49,347 bases of DNA from Dehalococcoidia bacterium (GTDB lineage Bacteria > Chloroflexota > Dehalococcoidia > UBA6926), in contig VXMO01000031.1 in assembly GCA_009841045.1 (NCBI GenBank), positions 1 through 49,347 on the forward strand, in the 5' to 3' direction. The notes under the pieces are model-generated. The model made no database searches and had not been told where the DNA came from. It was given only the letters and a program-made list of their open reading frames with translations. Shown one piece after another: positions 42,745 to 49,347 of the stretch (positions are counted from its first letter, which is position 1; each line of letters opens with the position of its first letter). Both the position numbers and the translations under genes were made by a program.

Positions 42745-43710
42745 TCAACTCACTATGCTCAGATAGGCTTCTTCGAGGGTGGGATCTCGTTCGGAAATCG
42801 CCTCTAGCCGTCCTTCAAAAATCGACGTGATCGGATCCCGCAGCTCGACGCCCGGTTGTGAATACACGATGTATTGGGAGATCGCGCCGTCCGCAGACCC
42901 CAAGTTCACCCGCTCGACTCCGGCAATAGCTGTCAACTGTTCAACATCATCCGCACGTCCGGGGTTGACGCGGATATCCAGTGCGGCGACACGGCTAAAG
43001 GTACGTTTGATATCGGAGGGCGTCCCTGCGGCCACGACGCTCCCCTTATCGATGATTACAACCTGGTCGCAGAGAAGGTCCGCCTCTGACATGTAGTGAG
43101 TTGTTAGCAAGATGGTCTTGCCCTGCTCAGCCAGTTCAGGAATCAGAGCACGCAGTTCCTGGGCACCTGAAGGATCCAGCCCCATTGTCGGTTCGTCCAA
43201 GAATAGGACTTCCGGGTCGGACAAGAGGCCACGCGCGAGATGCAATCGCTGTTTCATGCCGCGTGAATATTCTTCGACTGGTCGTGAACCGGCGTCAGTC
43301 AAGCCCATCTGGTCAAGAAGTTCATCGATTCGCGCGGACGCACTGCCAGACGACATGTGGTTCAGCGCCGCGAAATACCTCAAGTTCTGACGGCCGCTAA
43401 GGCGTCCGTAAAGGCCTCGATCGCCACCAAGCACGAGACCGATGCGACGCCTTATAGCGGCAGCCTGCCGGATCACGTCATGTCCCAGAACCGAGGCCGA
43501 GCCGGCCGTTGGGAGCAGCAACGTTGTGAGGATCCTTACCGTTGTCGTCTTCCCCGCGCCGTTCGGGCCCAATAGTCCGAATACTGCGCCCATTTCCACC
43601 TCAAGCGACAAATCGTCGAGCGCGATGGTCTCTCGCTTGCCGCCAACGAGACTGCGCGATGAATAAACGCGCCTCAGCGCGTTGCAGACGATTACCGGTT
43701 CCGTGGTCAC
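42745..43710 (-). CDS. ABC-2 exporter ATPase
   Basis: A 321-residue ATPase of the DrrA/NatA class. Motifs are Walker A GPNGAGKTT, signature YSRGMKQR, Walker B VLFLDEPTMGLD and H-loop TTHYM, with a C-terminal regulatory domain of about 80 residues. It is preceded by two ABC-2 permease genes on the same strand; the last permease stop overlaps its region by the ATGA arrangement at 43707-43710. The exporter probably moves a small natural product, lipid or glycan; the neighbouring modification genes suggest the cargo. Confidence 0.93.
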   Translation of the reverse strand: MTTEPVIVCNALRRVYSSRSLVGGKRETIALDDLSLEVEMGAVFGLLGPNGAGKTTTVRILTTLLLPTAGSASVLGHDVIRQAAAIRRRIGLVLGGDRGLYGRLSGRQNLRYFAALNHMSSGSASARIDELLDQMGLTDAGSRPVEEYSRGMKQRLHLARGLLSDPEVLFLDEPTMGLDPSGAQELRALIPELAEQGKTILLTTHYMSEADLLCDQVVIIDKGSVVAAGTPSDIKRTFSRVAALDIRVNPGRADDVEQLTAIAGVERVNLGSADGAISQYIVYSQPGVELRDPITSIFEGRLEAISERDPTLEEAYLSIVS

Positions 43711-44489
43711 ACCGCAAACTCCCGGATACCTGTGCGCCGAGCTCGCGCCTCAATCCACTTGTACAGTCCAAATCCAAAGACAGCATAGGCAGCCCCGACA
43801 CCAATCTCCAAGCCCAATTGAGGCGCGATAGTAATGAGATCGTCACCTACGAAGGACGAGCGCATCGCAGCCAAGCCACTTGTGACGGGCAACAAGAAAC
43901 CAAGCGCCTCAAGGAACGGAGGCAAGGACTCTGTCGGAATGATGACACCCGAAACTAGGATCATGAGCCCCTGGCTACCTGAGAACAGGTAGAACCAGTC
44001 CGTCACTATGATTGCAAGGCACCCTAGGAAAAGAGCGAAACACGCACACGAGATTGAAACGGCAATTATTGACGCAACCACACCCGCCCAGCTGACCGAG
44101 GGTGTCTGCAGGCTGAGAAAAAGTGCCCCCGCAAGAAGCGCAAGGCCTGCGGTTAAAATGCCATTGGGAATGTGGAGTAGCGCGCGGCTGAAGAATATGA
44201 CTGCGCGATTCCCAGGCGATGCGAAAATTACCGAGAGCGTGCCAAGTACGCGCTCACGATAGAACGACTGAAGCACGCCTCCCAGTATTATCACCGGGAT
44301 CGAGAAGATCGACATACCGATGATGTAGGCCTGTTCAGCTTCCGGGTCCCTCAAGAAGCGACCGAGAAACGCAAACATCACCACGAACAAGACCGGCCGC
44401 CCGACTATATTCGAAATATAGGACGGCCAGTTGAGCCACAGGAAAAGGCCCCGGTACGAGTAGTAGGCCTGTATGAGAAAGTTGTACAT
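43707..44489 (-). CDS. ABC-2 exporter permease 2
   Basis: A 260-residue ABC-2 type permease from the ATG at 44489. It has six hydrophobic helices, including VVMFAFLGRFL near the N-terminus, the amphipathic loop region with RERVLGTLSVIFASPGNR and the late GLMILVSGVIIPTESLPPFL motif of the family. A frame open to 44543 overlaps the upstream permease and is discarded. It lies 10 bp after permease 1, and its stop overlaps the ATPase start by 4 bp; the gene order permease-permease-ATPase points to a heterodimeric membrane part. Confidence 0.88.
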   Translation of the reverse strand: MYNFLIQAYYSYRGLFLWLNWPSYISNIVGRPVLFVVMFAFLGRFLRDPEAEQAYIIGMSIFSIPVIILGGVLQSFYRERVLGTLSVIFASPGNRAVIFFSRALLHIPNGILTAGLALLAGALFLSLQTPSVSWAGVVASIIAVSISCACFALFLGCLAIIVTDWFYLFSGSQGLMILVSGVIIPTESLPPFLEALGFLLPVTSGLAAMRSSFVGDDLITIAPQLGLEIGVGAAYAVFGFGLYKWIEARARRTGIREFAV

Positions 44490-44499
44490 CGCCCACGGC

Positions 44500-45336
44500 C
44501 TAGAACGTTCCGAGTGCCCCCGTCTTTCGCACACGCCGCTCAACTCGAACGAAAGAAACGTACACGAGACCTACGTAGATGATCGACAAGAGCAGGGCAA
44601 TCAAAAAGTCGGTGGCGATCTCCCCTATAGGTGCTCCCTCCAGCACGGCCATCGTCCCGTCCATTGCCCAAGCCGGAGGAACAAGGCGTGCAATCACTTG
44701 GACAGCGAGTGGAAATACGCCAATGGGATAGAGGAATCCACTCAAAACGACCCCAGCAGGAATGATTGCGTTCATGAATCCGGGCCGACCGGCCATAAGC
44801 ACCCCGACCGGAGCGAATACGAAAGCCAAGGCCGTCAGCGAAATCGTTGCGACTATAAATGCTGCGGCCAAGAGCGGAAGTTTCTCAGCCTCGAGCACCC
44901 AACCAGTTATGGCCAAATACGCCAGAATCGAAGCAGTGCCACCCACCAAGGTTGAGAAGGTCGCCAGCGCGCCAACTTTACCCAGTGTTACGAGAATCAA
45001 AGGCGTCCGGGAGACAAGTGCCAAATCGAGTGTGCCTTCGAATATTTCTCCCAGCAGTGACCATCCGGTACGGAACACGGTGATATTCCAGACGGTCAAA
45101 AGCGGTCCCCCAAGGGCGAGGTAACTGATCGCGATAGGATCGTTGGTCTGACTCGCGATCCACGCGACAACAGCAACAGTGGGTACGGTCTGGAATGCCA
45201 GGCTAAAGCTATTGAGGGAGCCAAAGCCCAAAGCAGGAGTTCCGAACATCAGCCGTCGCTGTAGGCCAAAAGTCCCGGCGAGGGCACGAATATTGCCGAT
45301 TAAGGGCGTGAATGCTGATTTAAGTGCGTCAGCCAT
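44500..45336 (-). CDS. ABC-2 exporter permease 1
   Basis: A 278-residue ABC-2 permease from the ATG at 45336, with six helices; the longer frame to 45528 has an atypical, polar N-terminus. Landmarks are EIFEGTLDLALVSRTPLILV (coupling helix region), LGKVGALATFSTLVGGT and the conserved GVVLSGFLYPIGVFPLAV segment followed by PPAWAMDG. It is similar in layout but not in detail to permease 2. No ribosome-binding site is clear at the ATG. Confidence 0.88.
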   Translation of the reverse strand: MADALKSAFTPLIGNIRALAGTFGLQRRLMFGTPALGFGSLNSFSLAFQTVPTVAVVAWIASQTNDPIAISYLALGGPLLTVWNITVFRTGWSLLGEIFEGTLDLALVSRTPLILVTLGKVGALATFSTLVGGTASILAYLAITGWVLEAEKLPLLAAAFIVATISLTALAFVFAPVGVLMAGRPGFMNAIIPAGVVLSGFLYPIGVFPLAVQVIARLVPPAWAMDGTMAVLEGAPIGEIATDFLIALLLSIIYVGLVYVSFVRVERRVRKTGALGTF

Positions 45337-45738
45337 GGATTTGATTATGGAGAGGCTGCAAATGCTGTGCAAGCTGGACGCCTTGAAGTTAGGTCCTTCG
45401 GCCAAGCCACACACGTTGCCGGATGGTGCGATCGTCTGCGCAATAGTCTCCGAATCCGTTGCCTTACTGTTGCTTCCTTCGTACGGCAAAAGACTAGCCT
45501 GCACAAAAAGAAGGCTAGTCAGGCGCAAGCGAGTGCCGTATACGAGACTAATCAGCTTGACTTCGCGCCAACGTCATTGACACCCGAAATGCCATCATAG
45601 CAATTGATGACGTGCTGGCTCTCCTGCGCGATGCGCTTAGCACTGCCAATGAATCAAAGCGCGAGCTGGAGCAGATCTGCCTCAGTCTGCAATGAACGTT
45701 AGGCGTGATGATTATGGTAAACTTACTGGAGTGCATCT
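45337..45738. other. Gap with a coding-like fragment
   Basis: A roughly 400-bp gap between the divergent permease and the SLATT gene. Its right part reads as a short helical peptide on the plus strand (NAIIAIDDVLALLRDALST, then NESKRELEQICLSLQ, stop at 45693-45695) that begins after an in-frame stop and has no start codon. It ends one base before the direct repeat CGTTAGGCG (45697), as does the small membrane gene ORF at the second repeat, so it may be the end of a lost cassette. Confidence 0.4.
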
Positions 45739-46260
45739 ATGTCACAAGAACGCATACGCGATGCGATGCAGAATGCCGATCGTCAGTATCGGTATTACCT
45801 AGCCATTGCCGATCGATTAGACAGGCTCCACATACGTTTTTCCGCCGTCGCTATCCTTGCGTCTATCGTCGCAGCAACTCTTCTCTTTACCTCTTGGGAC
45901 GAACTGCTTGCTCGGTACGCGAGCGCCGTTTTGTTCCTTATAGTGAGCGGAGCAACCGTGATACCAATCGTGAATGACTATTCCCGAAAGGCGCAGCTAG
46001 CTCGGTCAGCCTCTGAGCAACTTAGCGAAGTCGTAGCAGAGCTTGTAACACTCTGGCATAGCGCCGAAAGGGGACAGAATGTTGATCCAAAAACGATCGA
46101 ACACTGGGAAAAGAGAACTGAGACGATTACTCGGGTTCCTATCCCAACCGATTACTCACTCAATGAGCGAGTCGGCGAGGAGTCGTGGAAAATCATCAAC
46201 GACTACTACCCCTCATCTCAGAGAGAATCCGAGGCCGACCCCAACTCAGCCTCAGCCTAA
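45739..46260 (+). CDS. SLATT-like two-TM effector protein
   Basis: A 173-residue membrane protein with two helices (residues about 34-53, FSAVAILASIVAATLLFTSW, and about 60-80, YASAVLFLIVSGATVIPIV) and a cytoplasmic coiled-coil tail (SEQLSEVVAELVTLWHSAE). The two-TM plus helical tail layout is that of SLATT domains, predicted pore-forming effectors often coupled to nucleotide-signal defence systems. The start has GGAG upstream. It is followed 78 bp later by a small single-TM gene on the same strand, and both are bracketed by 9-bp direct repeats. No signal synthase is adjacent; the nearest CD-NTase is 18 kb away. Confidence 0.7.
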   Translation: MSQERIRDAMQNADRQYRYYLAIADRLDRLHIRFSAVAILASIVAATLLFTSWDELLARYASAVLFLIVSGATVIPIVNDYSRKAQLARSASEQLSEVVAELVTLWHSAERGQNVDPKTIEHWEKRTETITRVPIPTDYSLNERVGEESWKIINDYYPSSQRESEADPNSASA

Positions 46261-46337
46261 GCCAGGGACGCGCAGCATCCCAAGCGGTCCTCCGCGTACG
46301 CCAAAGCCACCGCCGTCACGCTGATAGCTACTCCTTC

Positions 46338-46604
46338 ATGAGTGCAACTGCCAGTGATAAATCAATACCAATCTGCGGAGTAAACGGTGCAGACAATGAC
46401 GCTCTCTTTGGACACGTCTTACGTGAGCACGAAATGACGGCATCTGAGTTCAAGCGTGAGTTTCGAGAGGAAATGCCCGCTACAAATAATCCTGCTGGCT
46501 GGCTGCTCATTCAGGTGCTCGTCGTTCTCGTACTGCTTGTGATAGCGGGTGCGACAGCTGCTAGGATTCAACTACGAGGCATGTGGGCTATGGCTAATCG
46601 TTAG
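46338..46604 (+). CDS. Small single-TM protein
   Basis: An 88-residue protein from the ATG at 46338. It has a polar N-terminal half (HVLREHEMTASEFKREFREE) and one hydrophobic helix near the end (WLLIQVLVVLVLLVIAGATA). The stop codon is inside the repeat CGTTAGGCG. No family recognised; probably co-transcribed with the SLATT protein, perhaps its partner. A longer frame back to 46185 overlaps the SLATT gene and is not used. Confidence 0.5.
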   Translation: MSATASDKSIPICGVNGADNDALFGHVLREHEMTASEFKREFREEMPATNNPAGWLLIQVLVVLVLLVIAGATAARIQLRGMWAMANR

Positions 46605-46607
46605 GCG

Positions 46608-46984
46608 CGTCGCTTTTTGGACACTGAGTTTGATATGTCCTTTTGGTCAGGTTTTGGTTCGGAAGATAGCTCCTGGTCCAGTTCAAGCATTCAACAGAAT
46701 CCTCCGGGGACGTCCCCTCTTCAACTTTGAAGAATATCGTGGCAGGCCCGAATAGAAGTCCTTCAGGAGCAGCTTGACGATTAGCCTTAGTCATCTTGAC
46801 CTCCGGTCACTATCGGTGGGCATAGACATATGACTCCCTTCACAAGCCTGGCCAGTGCTCCCGCCGTCAACTCGAAGTTCGCTAAAGGCCCGGAACTCTT
46901 TCGCAAGAAGCGGTCTGAATGAGTGCTTGCGTTTGGGCCCGAGCCGTGCCTCAGGTCAGCGTCTACACTGACTTCATGAACCAC
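46608..46984. other. Gap with weak minus-strand frames
   Basis: Overlapping minus-strand frames at 46594-46794 and 46787-46984 could be one frame-shifted gene but show no recognisable family. No terminator or repeat is obvious. Confidence 0.35.
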
Positions 46985-47302
46985 TCACCCCCACAACTTA
47001 CCCGTTCCTCTTGGGAACTCCATATGTACTGAAACGATAGGTTGCCGAATCTGGACACCACTTAGGTTCATCCTTTCCAGGGGTAGCGCCTCCGCACCAT
47101 TCTGGCAATGGGGACATCTGCTCTGGAATATGTCCGTCCCATTGGCCCCGTAGTTTGTCCGACACTTAGGACAGTGCATCACATAGATGTACTGCCCATG
47201 ATCCGAACCCAACCTTTCAGGGTCCGTTCGACCAAGATTGATCTGACCGTTCCGATTGATGTAGCCGGGATTCGTCGTGCCGTTGTCCGCCAAGATCCTC
47301 AT
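46985..47302 (-). CDS. Small zinc-ribbon protein
   Basis: A 105-residue protein beginning MRILADNGTTNPGYINRNGQ and containing a zinc ribbon with CPKC and CPHC pairs about 19 residues apart (HCPKCRTNYGANGTDIF, then SRCPHCQNG). A family of small proteins with this opening and ribbon is found in accessory regions; function unknown. No operon partner is clear, as the genes either side are weak frames or the divergent recombinase. Confidence 0.75.
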   Translation of the reverse strand: MRILADNGTTNPGYINRNGQINLGRTDPERLGSDHGQYIYVMHCPKCRTNYGANGTDIFQSRCPHCQNGAEALPLERMNLSGVQIRQPIVSVHMEFPRGTGKLWG

Positions 47303-47507
47303 CCCATCGCCTTGTCGCCACTCACGCCATTCAATCGCGAACCCACATCAGATGACAAGCGCCTCCATTCCGCTCGAGTAAGCAATCGTCAAATCCCTGC
47401 AAGCAAATGTCCGCCCGTGTCGCTTGAGCCCCTTGACTGCACTCGTATAGTTATGACAAGTATTGATGTAGCTCAACCGTGCCAAATGGACGAAGCGGAG
47501 GCCCATC

Positions 47508-49178
47508 GTGAAGCAACAGACAGAAGCAAAAACGCCGAAAGACGACACATACGAGCCCGTTGCGCTGTACGCCCGGGTGTCCAGTGACCGTCAGGACGTT
47601 GACCTGTCTGTTGCGGCGCAGTTGAGGGCGCTGCGGGAACACGCGGCCAAGAACGGGCAGATCGTCGTGCGCGAGTACATCGACGAGGCAGAGAGCGGGC
47701 GCATCGCAGACCGCCCTCAATTCCGCAAGATGATTGATGCGGCCGCCACGCCGGACGCGCCCTTCAAGGAGATCCTAGTCTGGAAATTCTCGCGATTCAC
47801 CCGTAAGCGCGAGCACGCCGTCGCCTTCAAGTCCATGCTCCGCCGCAAGGGCGTCCGCGTCGTCTCCATCACCGAGCACGCCGACGACACCCCCACCGGC
47901 AAGCTCATGGAGGCCATCATTGAGAGCGTTGATGAGTTCTACTCCGAGAACCTCGCCCAGGAGGTCACGCGCGGCATGCGTGAGGCCGCGTCACGCGGCT
48001 TCTGGGTGACGTCGAGCTCCCCCTTCGGGTACCGGCGGGTCTACGTTCAGGACGGAGCGAAGAAGCGCCCTCGCCTCGAGCTCGATCCGCCCGCCGATGC
48101 CATCGTTCGCCGCATCTTTGACATGGTACTCAAGGGGCAGTCCCTCATGGACGTGACCAAGACCCTCAACGCGGAGGGAGTGGCGACTTCTACTGGCGCA
48201 CAGTGGCGCATCACCTCCGTGCACAAGATCCTCGCTAATGAGGCGTATACCGGTACCCTCGTCTGGGGCATTGGCACGAAGGACGGAACGCCACCAGTCC
48301 GCGTCGAGAATGCCTTCCCCGCCATCGTCACGCAGCATGAGTTTCGGCGGGTTACCAGCCTGCTCAAGGCGCGCTCGCCCAAGACCGTCCATCCCCGCCG
48401 GGCCGCGAGCCCCTACCTCCTCAGCGGGCTTGCCACGTGCGCCCTCTGCGGTAAGGCACTCACTGCCGCCGAGGCCAAGAGCGGCAAGTACACCTACTAT
48501 GTCTGCCAATCGATCCTCAAAAAGGGCAGCGGCTCCTGCGAGACGCCGCGCGTCAACGCCAGGTCGTTCGAAGAGACCATCGTCCGCAATCTCCGCGAGA
48601 ACGTCCTCACCGAAGGCAACATCCGTGGCCTCGTCAATATCCTCGATGAAGAGATGGACGGCCTGGCCCACGAGCAACGCGGTAGATTGGAGTCCATCGA
48701 GGGTGAACTTGAGGACGTGAAGCGCCGATTGGCACGCATCTGGCACGTAATCGAGACCACGGACATGGAGATCGCCGACGCCGCCGAGCGCGTCAGGGAA
48801 CTCAAGGATCGCAGGGAGAAGCTGGAACAGGCTGCCGATGAGGCGGGCGCCGTGCTAGCCGAGCGGCGCGCGCTGCTGGATAGAGCGGAGACCATCGCGG
48901 CCTTCGCCGCCGACATGAGCGAGTATCTCCGAACCAGCGAATTGACTGAGACGCGCGCCTTCATTAGGTCATTCGTCAAGGAGATTCAGATCAGGCCGGG
49001 CAAGGCAACAATCGTCTACACGATTCCGATGCCGGAGGACAGTCCGATTGGGGATTCAGATACGACCGAAGTCGCTCTGACGGATGGTGTTCGCAGTACT
49101 ATCCTAGGTGGTGGGCCGCCCGGGGGTCGAACCCGGAACCTTGGGATTAAAAGTCCCCTGCTCTGCCGATTGAGCTAA
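47508..49178 (+). CDS. Large serine recombinase (integrase)
   Basis: A 556-residue site-specific recombinase. The N-terminal catalytic domain has the nucleophile in LYARVSSDRQ, then VWKFSRFTRKR and FYSENLAQEVTRGM. A recombinase domain follows (ASRGFWVTSSSPFGYRR to VHKILANEAYTG), then a zinc ribbon (CALCGKAL and YYVCQSILKKGSGSCETPR) and a coiled coil (LESIEGELEDVKRRLARIW, then VRELKDRREKLEQ). GTG start with GGAGG six bases upstream. The last about 23 codons are the antisense of tRNA-Lys, so the stop at 49178 is inside the tRNA. It is likely the integrase of the element inserted at this tRNA. Confidence 0.93.
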   Translation: MKQQTEAKTPKDDTYEPVALYARVSSDRQDVDLSVAAQLRALREHAAKNGQIVVREYIDEAESGRIADRPQFRKMIDAAATPDAPFKEILVWKFSRFTRKREHAVAFKSMLRRKGVRVVSITEHADDTPTGKLMEAIIESVDEFYSENLAQEVTRGMREAASRGFWVTSSSPFGYRRVYVQDGAKKRPRLELDPPADAIVRRIFDMVLKGQSLMDVTKTLNAEGVATSTGAQWRITSVHKILANEAYTGTLVWGIGTKDGTPPVRVENAFPAIVTQHEFRRVTSLLKARSPKTVHPRRAASPYLLSGLATCALCGKALTAAEAKSGKYTYYVCQSILKKGSGSCETPRVNARSFEETIVRNLRENVLTEGNIRGLVNILDEEMDGLAHEQRGRLESIEGELEDVKRRLARIWHVIETTDMEIADAAERVRELKDRREKLEQAADEAGAVLAERRALLDRAETIAAFAADMSEYLRTSELTETRAFIRSFVKEIQIRPGKATIVYTIPMPEDSPIGDSDTTEVALTDGVRSTILGGGPPGGRTRNLGIKSPLLCRLS

Positions 49179-49184
49179 CGGCCC
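49109..49184 (-). tRNA. tRNA-Lys (TTT)
   Basis: A full cloverleaf on the minus strand. Acceptor GGGCCGT pairs with GCGGCCC, the D arm is GCTC/GAGC, the anticodon arm is GGGGA-CTTTTAA-TCCCA with anticodon TTT, and the T arm is CCGGG-TTCGACC-CCCGG. The 3' end is A followed by an encoded CCA (49109-49111). The 3' half is the likely attachment site of the neighbouring recombinase, whose reading frame runs antisense through it. Confidence 0.96.
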
Positions 49185-49288
49185 ACGTGTTTATCCATGA
49201 TACGAGGTAGCTGCGCTACGGCTTAAGTTCGCGGTCTTGTCTCGGCTCAGGAAGGAGGAGACTTGCCGCGTTCCGGCTATGGCGGCCC

Positions 49289-49347
49289 TTGAGTTTTTGG
49301 ATTCCTCGACTACGCTCGGAATGACAGGGGGGGCGGGAATGACGAAG
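49289..49347. repeat. Dispersed intergenic repeat, right copy
   Basis: It contains GATTCCTCGACTACGCTC, GGAATGACAGG and CGGGAATGACGAA in the same order as the copy at 117-181. It runs off the window end. The stretch 49185-49288 between tRNA and repeat holds nothing recognisable. Confidence 0.6.

Larger units (their letters stand above)
45697..46607. repeat. 9-bp direct repeats flanking SLATT module
   Basis: CGTTAGGCG occurs at 45697-45705 and 46599-46607, bracketing the two small membrane-protein genes in a 902-bp unit. The bases GTTAGGC fit the GTTRRRY core of integron attC sites, but the stem-loop and matching RYYYAAC partner are not seen. The repeats could be cassette boundaries, a target-site duplication or chance. 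Confidence 0.4.

Noticed and set aside
45697-46607. True integron attC sites around the SLATT module
   Set aside because: GTTAGGC fits the right core, but no RYYYAAC partner with the expected stem and spacing was found, and no integron integrase is in the window. Kept only as a direct repeat.
27818-49112. Second copy of the tRNA-Lys 3' end as left attachment site
   Set aside because: No duplicated stretch of the tRNA T-arm sequence (GGGGGTCGAACCC) was recognised elsewhere by eye; the far end of the element may lie outside the window.
1-49347. CRISPR array
   Set aside because: No regularly spaced repeats and no cas genes were seen.

Overview
The window is a GC-rich bacterial chromosome segment. 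It combines an ordinary core region (about 1-13 kb) with a large accessory or defence region (about 13.4-49.2 kb) that ends at a tRNA-Lys gene. Lipoprotein signals, transporter types, a serine recombinase, a replication-relaxation-type protein and dispersed intergenic repeats near both window ends would fit Chloroflexota (Dehalococcoidia/SAR202-like). No rRNA or marker gene is present, so this assignment is an inference with low confidence.

Core region. A YdhG-like DUF1801 protein and a nitroreductase precede a complete glycine betaine/proline uptake operon: a CBS-containing ATPase, a tandem-duplicated permease and a lipoprotein binding protein, closed by a strong terminator. A small ArsR regulator and a VOC protein follow. 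Next comes a Zn/Mn uptake operon read leftward (Fur/Zur-type regulator, binding lipoprotein, ATPase, permease) with a palindromic operator on its promoter. A large M16 zinc peptidase lipoprotein lies beside it.

Defence region, 13.4-28.0 kb, all on the minus strand. A type I restriction-modification locus (hsdM, hsdS, hsdR plus a YgjP-like metallopeptidase) has been expanded by accessory genes. In transcription order: hsdM 5' remnant, a complete type III CBASS (CdnC, HORMA, TRIP13-like ATPase, NucC), intact hsdM, hsdS, a HEPN-like gene, hsdS 3' remnant, a large HEPN-like gene, hsdR 5' remnant, its paralogue, a second hsdR 5' remnant, mntA-hepT, intact hsdR, and the metallopeptidase. Each accessory cassette is bounded by a duplicated end of an hsd gene. 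These short scars are the strongest novel signal in the window: they suggest that cassettes accumulate in hsd intergenic junctions by homologous recombination on hsd gene ends, and that the old hsdM promoter now drives the whole array.

Mobile and biosynthetic region, 28-49 kb. A YIP1-like membrane protein is followed by conjugation or IME-type genes: a triple-XRE regulator, an HTH/coiled-coil protein, a VirD4/TraD-like ATPase and a Replic_Relax-type protein. Then comes a lower-GC cluster of unknown pathway: a HAD phosphatase, a sulfotransferase, an unusual three-domain protein (FGE-like fold, HxGH nucleotidyltransferase, HprK-like P-loop), a Pol-beta-type nucleotidyltransferase with a PqqD-like C-terminus, a helical partner and an ABC-2 exporter. 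A SLATT-type two-TM effector module flanked by 9-bp direct repeats and a zinc-ribbon protein follow. The window ends with a large serine recombinase whose 3' end runs antisense through tRNA-Lys(TTT), probably the integration site.
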